A stretch of DNA of 64,000 nucleotides from an uncultured Clostridia bacterium. Lineage in GTDB: Bacteria > Bacillota > Clostridia > Oscillospirales > Ruminococcaceae. Made by a program: the position numbers and the translations under genes. Positions 1 through 7,400 of this stretch are shown here, piece by piece. The stretch spans positions 60,122 through 124,121 of the forward strand of contig CANQKD010000005.1 of the NCBI GenBank assembly GCA_947624375.1, written 5' to 3'. Within the stretch, counting starts at the first letter, position 1. The number at the start of each line of letters is the position of its first letter. The notes under the pieces were generated by a model. That model did not search any database. It was not told the origin of the DNA and worked only from the letters and a program-made list of their open reading frames with translations.

Positions 1-337
1 CTATCTCCTCCGCCCAGCAGCCATAGCCGCCCAGAATGCCGGTGATGAACCTGCGGCGGTTATTGCTCTCTTTTATCTCAATATACTGCAAAAACCAGTC
101 AATAAACATGACTGCCGCAAATGCCGCGTTTGTCAGGTGCGAAGTTTTTATACCCCTTAAATACGCTGTCAACGCCGCAGCCTCTCCTATAAGCACGCCG
201 GTGCAGCGCGCGCATACCGGGAACTGATAACGCCCGATGTAAAAACTTCTGTCCGGCAGCTGATGACACCCCGACAAATACCCAAGGCGCATAGCTTTCA
301 CCCATATCAGACGAGGGTAATAATATATGTTTTTCAT
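1..337 (-). CDS. DUF2085 membrane protein, N-terminal part (runs off the window)
   Basis: The reading frame is open from an ATG at 335-337 to the left edge, giving about 112 residues. Near residue 24 it shows the hallmark CHQLPDRSF, followed by QFPVCARCTG, which are the conserved Cys/His signatures of the DUF2085 family of small predicted membrane proteins. The biochemical role of that family is unknown. A hydrophobic stretch containing NAAFAAVMFIDWFLQ follows. The ATG overlaps the stop of the upstream zinc-ribbon gene as TAATG, so the two are translationally coupled. The C-terminus lies outside the window. Confidence 0.8.
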   Translation of the reverse strand, partial: MKNIYYYPRLIWVKAMRLGYLSGCHQLPDRSFYIGRYQFPVCARCTGVLIGEAAALTAYLRGIKTSHLTNAAFAAVMFIDWFLQYIEIKESNNRRRFITGILGGYGCWAEEI

Positions 338-594
338 TACTTAAACTGATTTCCGCAGTTAAGGCAGACATATGTTATCTCGTTTTTATACGTTCGGTTA
401 TCTTTGAGCTTGCCCTTTCTTTTTCCCATTCCGCAAAAACCGCACAGCCAGCCAATCGGTCCAAGGATGCAAGTCATTATACACCCCTTGCACCAACCAA
501 ATCCTTTGGTTGATCTGGTGTCTTTCACTTTACCCTCGACCACCTGCTGATTTACTGCCTGAATGTTCTCGCTTCCGCATTTTGGACATACCAT
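337..594 (-). CDS. small zinc-ribbon protein
   Basis: An 85-residue protein starting at MVCPKCGSENIQ. A GGAGG ribosome site lies 8-9 bases upstream, which favours this ATG over longer in-frame starts. It has an N-terminal CPKCG knuckle and a C-terminal CLNCG knuckle, together a classic zinc ribbon. They are separated by a short hydrophobic, Cys- and Gly-rich segment (about residues 35-55) that could insert in or lie on the membrane. It is the first gene of a two-gene unit with the DUF2085 gene. The exact function is unknown. Confidence 0.75.
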   Translation of the reverse strand: MVCPKCGSENIQAVNQQVVEGKVKDTRSTKGFGWCKGCIMTCILGPIGWLCGFCGMGKRKGKLKDNRTYKNEITYVCLNCGNQFK

Positions 595-675
595 TTTCTT
601 TTCCTCCCAACATTTTTTGCAGAGAACTTTCGCTTTGTGAAATATTTTTTTAAATAATTCTCTGCATACGAAACT

Positions 676-704
676 ATTATAACACAAATTCTCTTATAAC
701 GCAA
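676..704 (-). promoter_or_regulatory. promoter of the zinc-ribbon/DUF2085 unit
   Basis: On the minus strand the -35 is TTGCGT (699-704) and the -10 is TATAAT (676-681), with a 17-base spacer. The same intergenic region holds plus-strand TATAAT boxes at 716-721 and 727-732 that could serve the divergent XRE gene. Confidence 0.6.
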
Positions 705-756
705 GTATGTTGGGGTATAATTTTCATATAATTCAGTATTTTGAGGTGAGATCAAA

Positions 757-1122
757 ATGGAAATATATGATCTGGGAGCTTTGATAAAGTCTTTGCGCAA
801 GCAGCGCGGTATGTCACAGCAGCAGCTTGCCGATCTTCTTCATGTGACAGATGCAACGGTAAGCAAGTATGAAGCAAATACTGCAACACCGCCTTTTGAA
901 ACTTTGCGGTCAATAGCAAGTATCTTTAACGTATCGATGGATACCCTGTGCGGAATGGAGCATAAAGGGGCGTTGTCGGTGCACGGGCTTTCGGAAGATC
1001 AGATAGAAACGCTGAAACAACTGACAGACCTTTACCGCATAAGAAGCGCAGGCACAAATCATTCGCTGACGCAGGAACAATTCGCTGTGATAGGAAAAAT
1101 AGTTGTTGAACTTACAAAATAA
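757..1122 (+). CDS. XRE/Cro-family transcriptional regulator
   Basis: 121 residues. Residues 8-65 form a typical XRE helix-turn-helix, LIKSLRKQRGMSQQQLADLL followed by VTDATVSKYEANTATPPFETL. The C-terminal half is a short domain, probably for dimerisation or sensing, with no recognised motif. The start has a GAGGTGA ribosome site 7 bases upstream. It is divergent from the zinc-ribbon gene, so regulation of that pair or of itself is plausible but not shown. Confidence 0.9.
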   Translation: MEIYDLGALIKSLRKQRGMSQQQLADLLHVTDATVSKYEANTATPPFETLRSIASIFNVSMDTLCGMEHKGALSVHGLSEDQIETLKQLTDLYRIRSAGTNHSLTQEQFAVIGKIVVELTK

Positions 1123-1148
1123 GGCGGAGAGATCTCTCCGCCTTTTTT
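1121..1148 (+). terminator. rho-independent terminator after the XRE gene
   Basis: A perfect GGCGGAGAGATCTCTCCGCC palindrome followed by TTTTTT, immediately after the stop codon. Confidence 0.9.
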
Positions 1149-1240
1149 ATACACCTTAAAATTTACAGAGAAATCAAACACTCTGCAAGACAGGCAAGCA
1201 AATTTTCTTTAAATACATACTAAGTAAATAATCGTACACC

Positions 1241-1271
1241 AAAAAAGAGGGCTTAACACCCTCTTTTTGTT
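1241..1271 (-). terminator. terminator of the flavodoxin gene
   Basis: AAAAAGAGGG pairs with CCCTCTTTTT around a short TTAACA-type loop. It has T-runs on both sides, so it may work in both directions. Confidence 0.8.
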
Positions 1272-1277
1272 TTGTTA

Positions 1278-1754
1278 TTATTCTGCCATGTCCTCCAGCC
1301 ATTCTTTCACCGTTGTAGGTGAGTCTGACGGCTTGAAAAGCTTTGATGATACCACCTCGCCGCCGACAAAAAGGGGCGAAATTTTTTCTGCCGTTTTGGC
1401 AATGTCGCTGCCGCCCGAAGTCGCAAACAGAGCGATCTTCTTGCCCGACCAGTCATGCTGCTTTATGAATGTTATCACCACATTAGGCGCGGTGTAGTAC
1501 CATATCGGAAAGCCGATGTACACCACGTCAAATTCGCCGAAGTTTTCCACCTCGCTTGCAAACGGCACATCTTTTTTGCCAAACTTCTCTTTGTTGCAGC
1601 GCGAGAGTGGGTTTTTCCAGTTTATATCCGCCGCGGTGTACGGCTCTGAAGGGGCTATCTCAAAAAGCTCTGCGCCTGCCTGTTTTGCCACGCTTTTCGC
1701 CACTTTTCCAGTGTGACCCTCAGCCGAAAAATATGCTACAAGTTTCTTTTCCAT
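1278..1754 (-). CDS. flavodoxin-family protein
   Basis: 158 residues. The N-terminus VAYFSAEGHTGKVAK is the FMN phosphate-binding loop of the flavodoxin fold. Later segments VVYIGFPIWYYTAPNVV and ALFATSGGSDI match the isoalloxazine-binding loops of the flavodoxin_4-type family (flavodoxins acting as NAD(P)H-linked or ferredoxin-like electron carriers). The length fits the family. A TAAGGAGG ribosome site precedes ATG 1752-1754. It is a single-gene unit with its own promoter and terminator. In an anaerobe that also carries PFOR it could exchange electrons with that enzyme; this is inference. Confidence 0.9.
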   Translation of the reverse strand: MEKKLVAYFSAEGHTGKVAKSVAKQAGAELFEIAPSEPYTAADINWKNPLSRCNKEKFGKKDVPFASEVENFGEFDVVYIGFPIWYYTAPNVVITFIKQHDWSGKKIALFATSGGSDIAKTAEKISPLFVGGEVVSSKLFKPSDSPTTVKEWLEDMAE

Positions 1755-1786
1755 ATTTGTGCCTCCTTAAAATAATATCTGATAAT

Positions 1787-1814
1787 ATTATACACCAATA
1801 AATATTTATGTCAA
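1787..1814 (-). promoter_or_regulatory. promoter of the flavodoxin gene
   Basis: Minus-strand consensus -35 TTGACA (1809-1814), 16-base spacer, -10 TATAAT (1787-1792). Confidence 0.8.
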
Positions 1815-1910
1815 GAAGTGCGCACTTTTTGTTAAACTCATTTTGCATAGTTTATAGAATATTCACGATTTATTCATACTATTGCAAAGAACTGTGTCTG
1901 TATGTGTGCT

Positions 1911-1940
1911 ATACTGTATATGTTGCAGCATATACAGTAT
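1911..1940. promoter_or_regulatory. perfect inverted-repeat operator of the GntR-ABC operon
   Basis: The arms ATACTGTATATG (1911-1922) and CATATACAGTAT (1929-1940) are perfect inverted repeats around TTGCAG. The left arm overlaps a likely -10 box, TATACT at 1910-1915, so a bound repressor would block transcription. It lies 16 bases upstream of the GntR start, which fits autoregulation by YtrA-type GntR proteins. Confidence 0.75.
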
Positions 1941-1956
1941 ATACGAGGTGTACACC

Positions 1957-2355
1957 ATGACTATCATTATCAAAAACAAGTCTGACGAACCTATCTACAG
2001 TCAGATAAAATCGCAGATACGCGAGCAGCTCACAAACGGCTCTATCGCTGAGGGGGAGCAGCTGCCCTCGGTGCGCCAGCTTGCGAAAGACCTGCGAATA
2101 AGCGTTATAACCACCGCAAAAGCATATACCGAGCTTGCCGACGAAGGCTACATAATTTCGGTGCAGGGCAAGGGGTATTTTGCGTCTGAGCAGGGGAATG
2201 AACTGCTGCGCGAACGTATGCTTTGCGAGATGGAAAACGCTCTTGAAAAAGCCGCCGATAACGGTCGGAAAGCAGGTCTTTCAGATGACGACATTCTGGC
2301 GGCGCTGAAAAGTATTATGGAGGACAGTTATGGAAAATGTGCTTCAGATAAATGA
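1957..2355 (+). CDS. GntR-family regulator, YtrA subfamily
   Basis: 132 residues starting at MTIIIKNKSDEPIYSQIKSQI, with GAGGTG upstream. The N-terminal 70 residues are a winged helix with the GntR signature GEQLPSVRQLAKDLRIS and VITTAKAYTELADEGYI. The short C-terminal tail of about 55 residues, without a ligand-binding domain, is typical of the YtrA subfamily, whose members repress adjacent ABC transporter genes. The 3' end overlaps the ABC ATPase gene by 26 bases, so the genes are cotranscribed. The perfect inverted repeat just upstream is the probable operator. Confidence 0.9.
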   Translation: MTIIIKNKSDEPIYSQIKSQIREQLTNGSIAEGEQLPSVRQLAKDLRISVITTAKAYTELADEGYIISVQGKGYFASEQGNELLRERMLCEMENALEKAADNGRKAGLSDDDILAALKSIMEDSYGKCASDK

Positions 2356-3211
2356 CCTTTGCAAACGCTACAAAGGCTTTGAACTGAAAAACGTCAGCTT
2401 CACTCTGCCAAAGGGGTATATAATGGGCTTCGTCGGTCAGAACGGCAGCGGAAAAACAACGACTATTCGCTCTATATTGAATATGGCTAACATCGACGGC
2501 GGCGAGATAAAGGTGCTCGGGCTTGACAGCGTTAAAGACGAAATACAGATAAAACAGCGCACGGGCGTTGTGCTGGACAGCCTTTATTTTGCAGAGCATT
2601 TGTATATTTCTGAGATTGACAAAATGCTCAGGCGCTTTTATGAAAGCTGGAACAGCGAAAAATTTTACACACTTGCAAAGCGGTTCTCGCTTCCCGTTAA
2701 AAAGAAAGTCGGCAGCTTTTCAAAGGGCATGAAGATGAAGCTGATGATAGCCTGCGCGCTCTCGCGCGATACGCAGTTTCTTATCCTAGACGAGCCTACA
2801 AGCGGTCTTGACCCCGTTGCGAGAGACGAACTTCTGGGTATTCTTTCGGACTACATCGAGGACGGCGAGCGCAGTATACTTTTTTCAACGCACATCACCG
2901 CCGACGTTGAACACATAGCAGATTATGTAACGGTGTTACAGGGCGGCAAGGTGTGGTTCACGGGCACAAAAGACGAGCTGGCGGAAAAGTACATAATAAT
3001 AAAAGGCGAAAGATCGGCAGTTTCAGAGGCTATCAAAAAGTATTCGATAGGCCTTAGAACGCGTGCCACGGGCTTCGAAGCTATGCTCGATTCTGCTTAT
3101 AAAAATGAACTGCCGCAGGGCGTTGAGTACGAAAAAGCGGACTTTGACGAAATACTTGTGTACATTTCGAGAGAGGATAAAAAGGGTGATAACGATGAAA
3201 GAGATAATTGA
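2330..3211 (+). CDS. ABC transporter ATP-binding protein
   Basis: 293 residues. Walker A is GQNGSGKTTT, the signature loop is FSKGMKMKL (a variant of LSGGQ) and Walker B is FLILDEPTSGLDP; the H-loop is in LFSTHITAD. It belongs to the CcmA/YtrB-like ATPases that pair with ABC-2 permeases. The signature SKGM is usual in this subfamily. It overlaps the GntR gene upstream and the permease gene downstream (17 bases), making a three-gene operon. The substrate is not evident. Confidence 0.93.
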   Translation: MENVLQINDLCKRYKGFELKNVSFTLPKGYIMGFVGQNGSGKTTTIRSILNMANIDGGEIKVLGLDSVKDEIQIKQRTGVVLDSLYFAEHLYISEIDKMLRRFYESWNSEKFYTLAKRFSLPVKKKVGSFSKGMKMKLMIACALSRDTQFLILDEPTSGLDPVARDELLGILSDYIEDGERSILFSTHITADVEHIADYVTVLQGGKVWFTGTKDELAEKYIIIKGERSAVSEAIKKYSIGLRTRATGFEAMLDSAYKNELPQGVEYEKADFDEILVYISREDKKGDNDERDN

Positions 3212-3893
3212 TCTTATGCGGCTCGACTTTATCTGCATGAAAAGAAAAACGCTGCTGCCGCTGGTGCTCGCGCTGATATGCGCCGCAGCCACAGGTATAT
3301 TTATGCACCCGGTATTTATGATGATAATACTGGTATTTTCATGGCTGCCGATCGAGGCGCTGTTCAGCATTACCGCAAAAGGCAATATGGACAAACTTTA
3401 CGGTATGCTGCCCGTGCGCAGAGGGCGTCTGGTGTGGGCGAGGTTTTTGCTCTCGGCGATGATCATGGTAGTCGCCACAGCGTTCGTTATCGCGGTGGCG
3501 TGGCTTGCCTTTAGGCTGAATTTGTTTTACGACGAGGAGCTTATCCTTGAATCGGAGGGCATGGGAACGTTTGAAGGCTCGGTCATGATGGCTTCGGTGA
3601 TCTTTGATCTCAGCTGCCTGTTCTGCGCTTGGGAGCTGACGACGATATTCGTGCTGGGCATGGAAAGAGAGTTTATCGGCATAGTGACAGGCTTGCTACT
3701 GATGTTCGGCGCCACGGTAGTTTTTGTGGAAATGAACATCGATATGCAATCAATGCTGACTAAGTTTGTCACCGGCATGGGAAAGCTATATATGAAGTCG
3801 GTGTATTATGTTGTAGTCTTCGGCGTGGGACTGGCAATAATGGCTGCCTTCGCGGCGATCTCCTACTTTGCCACAAGGCGAAGAGAGATATAA
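3195..3893 (+). CDS. ABC-2 type permease of the GntR operon
   Basis: 232 residues starting MKEIIDLMRLDFICMKRK, with the GGTGATAAC site inside the preceding gene. About six hydrophobic helices are visible (TLLPLVLALICAA, FMMIILVFSWLP, FLLSAMIMVVATAFVIAV, VIFDLSCLFCAW, FIGIVTGLLLMFGATVVF, VVFGVGLAIMAAFAAISY). This matches ABC2_membrane family permeases of roughly this size. It forms the membrane half of the exporter with the ATPase upstream. Confidence 0.85.
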   Translation: MKEIIDLMRLDFICMKRKTLLPLVLALICAAATGIFMHPVFMMIILVFSWLPIEALFSITAKGNMDKLYGMLPVRRGRLVWARFLLSAMIMVVATAFVIAVAWLAFRLNLFYDEELILESEGMGTFEGSVMMASVIFDLSCLFCAWELTTIFVLGMEREFIGIVTGLLLMFGATVVFVEMNIDMQSMLTKFVTGMGKLYMKSVYYVVVFGVGLAIMAAFAAISYFATRRREI

Positions 3894-3933
3894 AAAAACA
3901 GCGGACAAACGTTTAAGGTAAGTCCTCTGTGGG

Positions 3934-3963
3934 TTGACATTTATCGACAAGATGTGATATAAT
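3934..3963 (+). promoter_or_regulatory. strong promoter of the toxin mRNA
   Basis: TTGACA (3934-3939), 18-base spacer, TATAAT (3958-3963). Transcription should begin near 3970 and produce a leader of about 78 bases before the toxin start codon. Confidence 0.75.
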
Positions 3964-4047
3964 GTAATCATGGAGTACCGAAACTGGACTATTCGGAGCG
4001 GTTGTTTCCCTTTTACCCTCAGTCTGAGGAAGAAAGGGGGTATGTAT

Positions 4048-4128
4048 ATGGATATTGCTACAGCAGTATTGCTTATAATAATTCTTGCGTTGATAAACGA
4101 GATTATTAAGAACATACATAAAAAATAA
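4048..4128 (+). CDS. small hydrophobic peptide, candidate type I toxin
   Basis: 26 residues: MDIATAVLLIIILALINEII then KNIHKK. It is a single hydrophobic helix with a short basic tail, the usual form of Fst/TxpA/BsrG-like membrane toxins. The ribosome site AAAGGGGG (4033-4040) favours ATG 4048 over ATG 4042. That site can be masked: CCCTTTT (4008-4014) can pair with AAAGGGG (4033-4039), with an inner CCTCA/TGAGG stem. It has its own strong promoter, and an opposing promoter lies downstream. Function is inferred from architecture only; a membrane microprotein without an antitoxin is the alternative. Confidence 0.7.
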   Translation: MDIATAVLLIIILALINEIIKNIHKK

Positions 4129-4157
4129 CCGCAGGGCTCTAATCTGACGGTTATTTT
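4124..4157. terminator. hairpin after the toxin, likely terminator of the antisense RNA
   Basis: AATAACCG pairs with CGGTTATT across the toxin stop, with a T-run on the toxin strand and a longer one (from the A-run of the toxin tail) on the opposite strand. It probably ends the minus-strand antisense RNA and may partly stop the toxin transcript. Confidence 0.65.
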
Positions 4158-4169
4158 GACTTGATGATG

Positions 4170-4206
4170 GGAGACAACCGCTTAGTCAAAGCCGGTGCTC
4201 CTTTTT
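4170..4206 (+). terminator. probable terminator of the toxin mRNA
   Basis: GGAG...ACCG pairs with CGGT...CTCC, followed by TTTTTCT. The segment GGGAGACAACCGC (4169-4181) is also complementary (with one G-U pair) to GCGGTTGTTTCCC in the toxin leader (3998-4010). A full-length mRNA could therefore fold 5' to 3', as is known for several type I toxin mRNAs. Confidence 0.55.
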
Positions 4207-4214
4207 CTATTCAT

Positions 4215-4243
4215 ATTATACACCGTGGAAATTTGTTTGTCAA
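4215..4243 (-). promoter_or_regulatory. antisense RNA promoter
   Basis: Minus-strand TTGACA (4238-4243) and TATAAT (4215-4220) with a 17-base spacer. There is no gene on this strand to its left until the flavodoxin, so its purpose is best explained by the antisense RNA. Confidence 0.7.
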
Positions 4244-4400
4244 GAGGTTTTTGCACTGCGGTGCATTTTTTTATTTTGAGAAATGTTTCAAAATAGCTTG
4301 GCAAAGTGGTTGAAAAATCTGTTCGGATATGTTATAATAAATTTATGTATAGGTATTTATGCCTGCTTACTTGATTATTTCATCTAAAGTGGTGATCAAC

Positions 4401-7400
4401 ATGAATGATGCTGTTATAAATAACATACTTGAAAAGGTCTCGAGCGGTGTGGCGCTTTACGAATACACGGGTGACAGGCTCACCATGGTATACTGCAATC
4501 AGACGGTATGCACTATGCTTGGCTACACTCACGAAAAGTTTATTGCGCGCTGCTCCGAGGATGTATTTTTCTGCGTTTACAGTGAGGACATACCCAAGCT
4601 GAGCGACTGCATGAAGCTGTGCATACTGAGCAGCATGAGCAACGAAAAAGAGGTCCGCTTTGTAAGGCGAGACCGTTCTCTGGTATGGGTAAAATGCAGC
4701 TCTAACATACTGGAGCAGGGGGAGAAGGTAAAGCGCATTGTTGTGACATTTACCGACATAACCGAGGAGATAACCAGCAAGGCGGAGCTTTCTTTCCGTG
4801 CTGATCACGATGAGCTGACTTCTATTTACAACGCGAACGCATTTTATCTGAGGACGCGCGAGCTTCTGACCGAGAACCCGAATGACGACTTTATAATGAT
4901 ACGCACGAACATTGTAAAGTTCAAGGTGGTAAACGACCTTTTCGGCACGAAGGCTGCGGACAACATACTTATAAGCATAGCGCATTTTATAGAAAATCTG
5001 CTGAAAGACCGCAGGGCTACTTACGGGCGTATAACATCCGATCACTTTGCGTTCTGCGTGCCTGCCGATGATTTCAGTGAAGAGGTTCTTGTAAAGAAAA
5101 TGCACGAGTTTTCCAGCGCGTTCCCTGACTATTACAACCTGAGTTTCAAAGCGGGCATATACAAGATAAACGACAAGGCTATTTCGGTATCTGTAATGTG
5201 CGACAGGGCGAAGCTTGCTATGCATACTATAAAAGAGGACACGAACAAGACGTTTGCATACTACAATGACGACATAAGAAAAAATCTTCTGCTGGAGCAG
5301 CGCATTGAGAGCGAGATGCAGTGGGCGCTGGACAACGAGCAGTTCGAGGTATGGTTCCAGCCGATATACAGTCTGTCTTCAATGGAGCCTTACAGTGCGG
5401 AAGCGCTTGTCAGGTGGAGGCACCCGACAAAGGGGCTTATATCACCCGGAATGTTCATACCGATATTTGAGAAGAACGGTTTTATAAGAAAGCTTGACAG
5501 CTACATTTTCGAGCACGTTTGTATGTACATATGCCACTGCAAGGAGTGCGGTATACATCTTTTGCCTATCTCGGTGAATTTTTCGAGAATGAGCCTGTGT
5601 GCCGACGACCTTGCGGACGAGGTAATAGGCATTGTGGAGCGGTACGGGCTGACACCCGATCTGTTCAAGATAGAGATAACAGAGACCGCATACAACAACT
5701 ATCCGCAGCAGCTGCTCAATACTATAAACAAGCTGCGTTCATACGGTTTTATGATACTTATGGACGACTTCGGCAGCGGATATTCATCGCTTAACATACT
5801 GAAAGATCTGCCGATAGATGTACTTAAAATAGACATGAACTTTATGTCTGATTTTAACACTTCGGACAAGGCGAACAACATACTGGCATCTATAATAAGA
5901 ATGGCAAAATGGCTTGATATGCCGTGTATTGCAGAGGGTGTTGAGACCAAAACGCAGGTCGATTTTCTGAGGAGCATAGGCTGCGAGAACATTCAGGGGT
6001 ATTATTTTTCAAGACCGCTTATGCAGAGCGATTTTGAACACCTTATCTCGGTTGACAACGGCAAGGCGCACATGGATCACGATGCTGACAGCTCTTTAGA
6101 GGCGCTCAGCGATGACGTTGATATAATGCTTTCGGGAAATGCTACTGTGGCAAGGCTTATGAACGGACTTTTTGGCGGCATAGGATTTTATGAGTTTGAC
6201 GGCGAGAATCTTGAAGTTATACGCGTAAATGACGGATATTACAGGATATTCGGCTACACGGTGGCGCAGCACGCGCACGATTCTAAAGACATACTGGCAA
6301 AGGTACACAAGCACGATATTCCGATACTTAAAAACGCGCTGCGGCAGGCATCAGAGACAAAGCAGGCGGTACACCTTAACTTCCGCAGATATGATGTGAA
6401 CGGCGAGCTTTTATGGCTGGACGCCAGCGTTAGCAGATTTGGCGGAAACAACGAAAAGCAGCTGATGTGCATAGCCTTCAACGATATAACAGAGCACATA
6501 CTTCTGGAGAAAAAGGGCAATGAGAAGATACGCTTGCTGAATCACCTGGCGAAGAAGCTGCTGGAGATAAGAGATATTGAAAAAGAAGTGCCAAAGCTTC
6601 TGGGCGTGGTGAGAAAGTATTTCAAAGCGCAGAGGGCTGCGATATTTGATCTGGATGCATACAACGACAAGGGCAATTTGTTCTTTGAAAACCGCAGCGA
6701 TGATTTTATTCCCGACAGGCGCGATGTGAAGAAAGTGCCGTTTGAGAATTTCAAGCCGTTTTTAGATCTTCTGCGCACACACAAGACGGTAACGATAAGA
6801 AGTCTTGACGAGCTTGAAAACTTTGATGAGGCAACTAAAGAAATATTCGGCGAGATGGGTATAACATCTCTTGTTGCTGTGCCTATATATACGGGCGAGC
6901 ACATGACGGGCTTCATATGCGTTGACAACCCCGAAAAGAATATAGATCAGCTGGACTTTTTGCAGTCGTTCAGCTATTACTTCTCGCTGGTGGTGGTAAG
7001 GCACCATGTACAGGATACGTCAGACAGCTACAACAGGCAGATGAACGCCATTATTGCGAACATGAACGGCGGCGTTGGTCTGTTCAGCATAGGCGAGAGC
7101 GGCGAGATAAAGACTATATTTGTAAGCGACAACTTCTTAAAGATAGCGCAGCTTGACAAGGACAGTATTCCCGATGATATTACCATACTTGCAGACCCGC
7201 GCGACAGGGAAGCGTTTACAGAGAATCTGAAAAAGGCTATCAGCAGCGGCGGCAAGATGAGCGACGAGTTCAGGCTGAGCGGCAGCGAAACCGGCAGCGG
7301 TGAGGCTAAGTGGATAAGCTTTGCGGCATCTGTAGTTACGGGCGGAGAGGGCAAGCGCAGTGAGATGATAGCGGTAATAAACGATGTTACCGGCGAGATA

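Larger units (their letters stand above)
4124..4208 (-). ncRNA. candidate antisense RNA (antitoxin) overlapping the toxin mRNA 3' end
   Basis: A minus-strand promoter (TTGACA 4238-4243, 17-base spacer, TATAAT 4215-4220) should start an RNA near 4208 that runs leftward to the hairpin at 4124-4157, about 85 nt. Its 5' part folds into GGAGCACCGG...CGGTTGTCTCC, the complement of the probable toxin terminator. This convergent 3'-overlap layout is that of TxpA/RatA and BsrG/SR4 in Bacillus. It is a prediction from sequence. Confidence 0.6.

Noticed and set aside
4380..5225. A 281-codon open frame opposite the EAL gene
   Set aside because: It lies fully antisense to a strongly supported multi-domain protein, has no ribosome site or family motif, and reads as low-complexity Tyr/Arg-rich sequence typical of a shadow frame.
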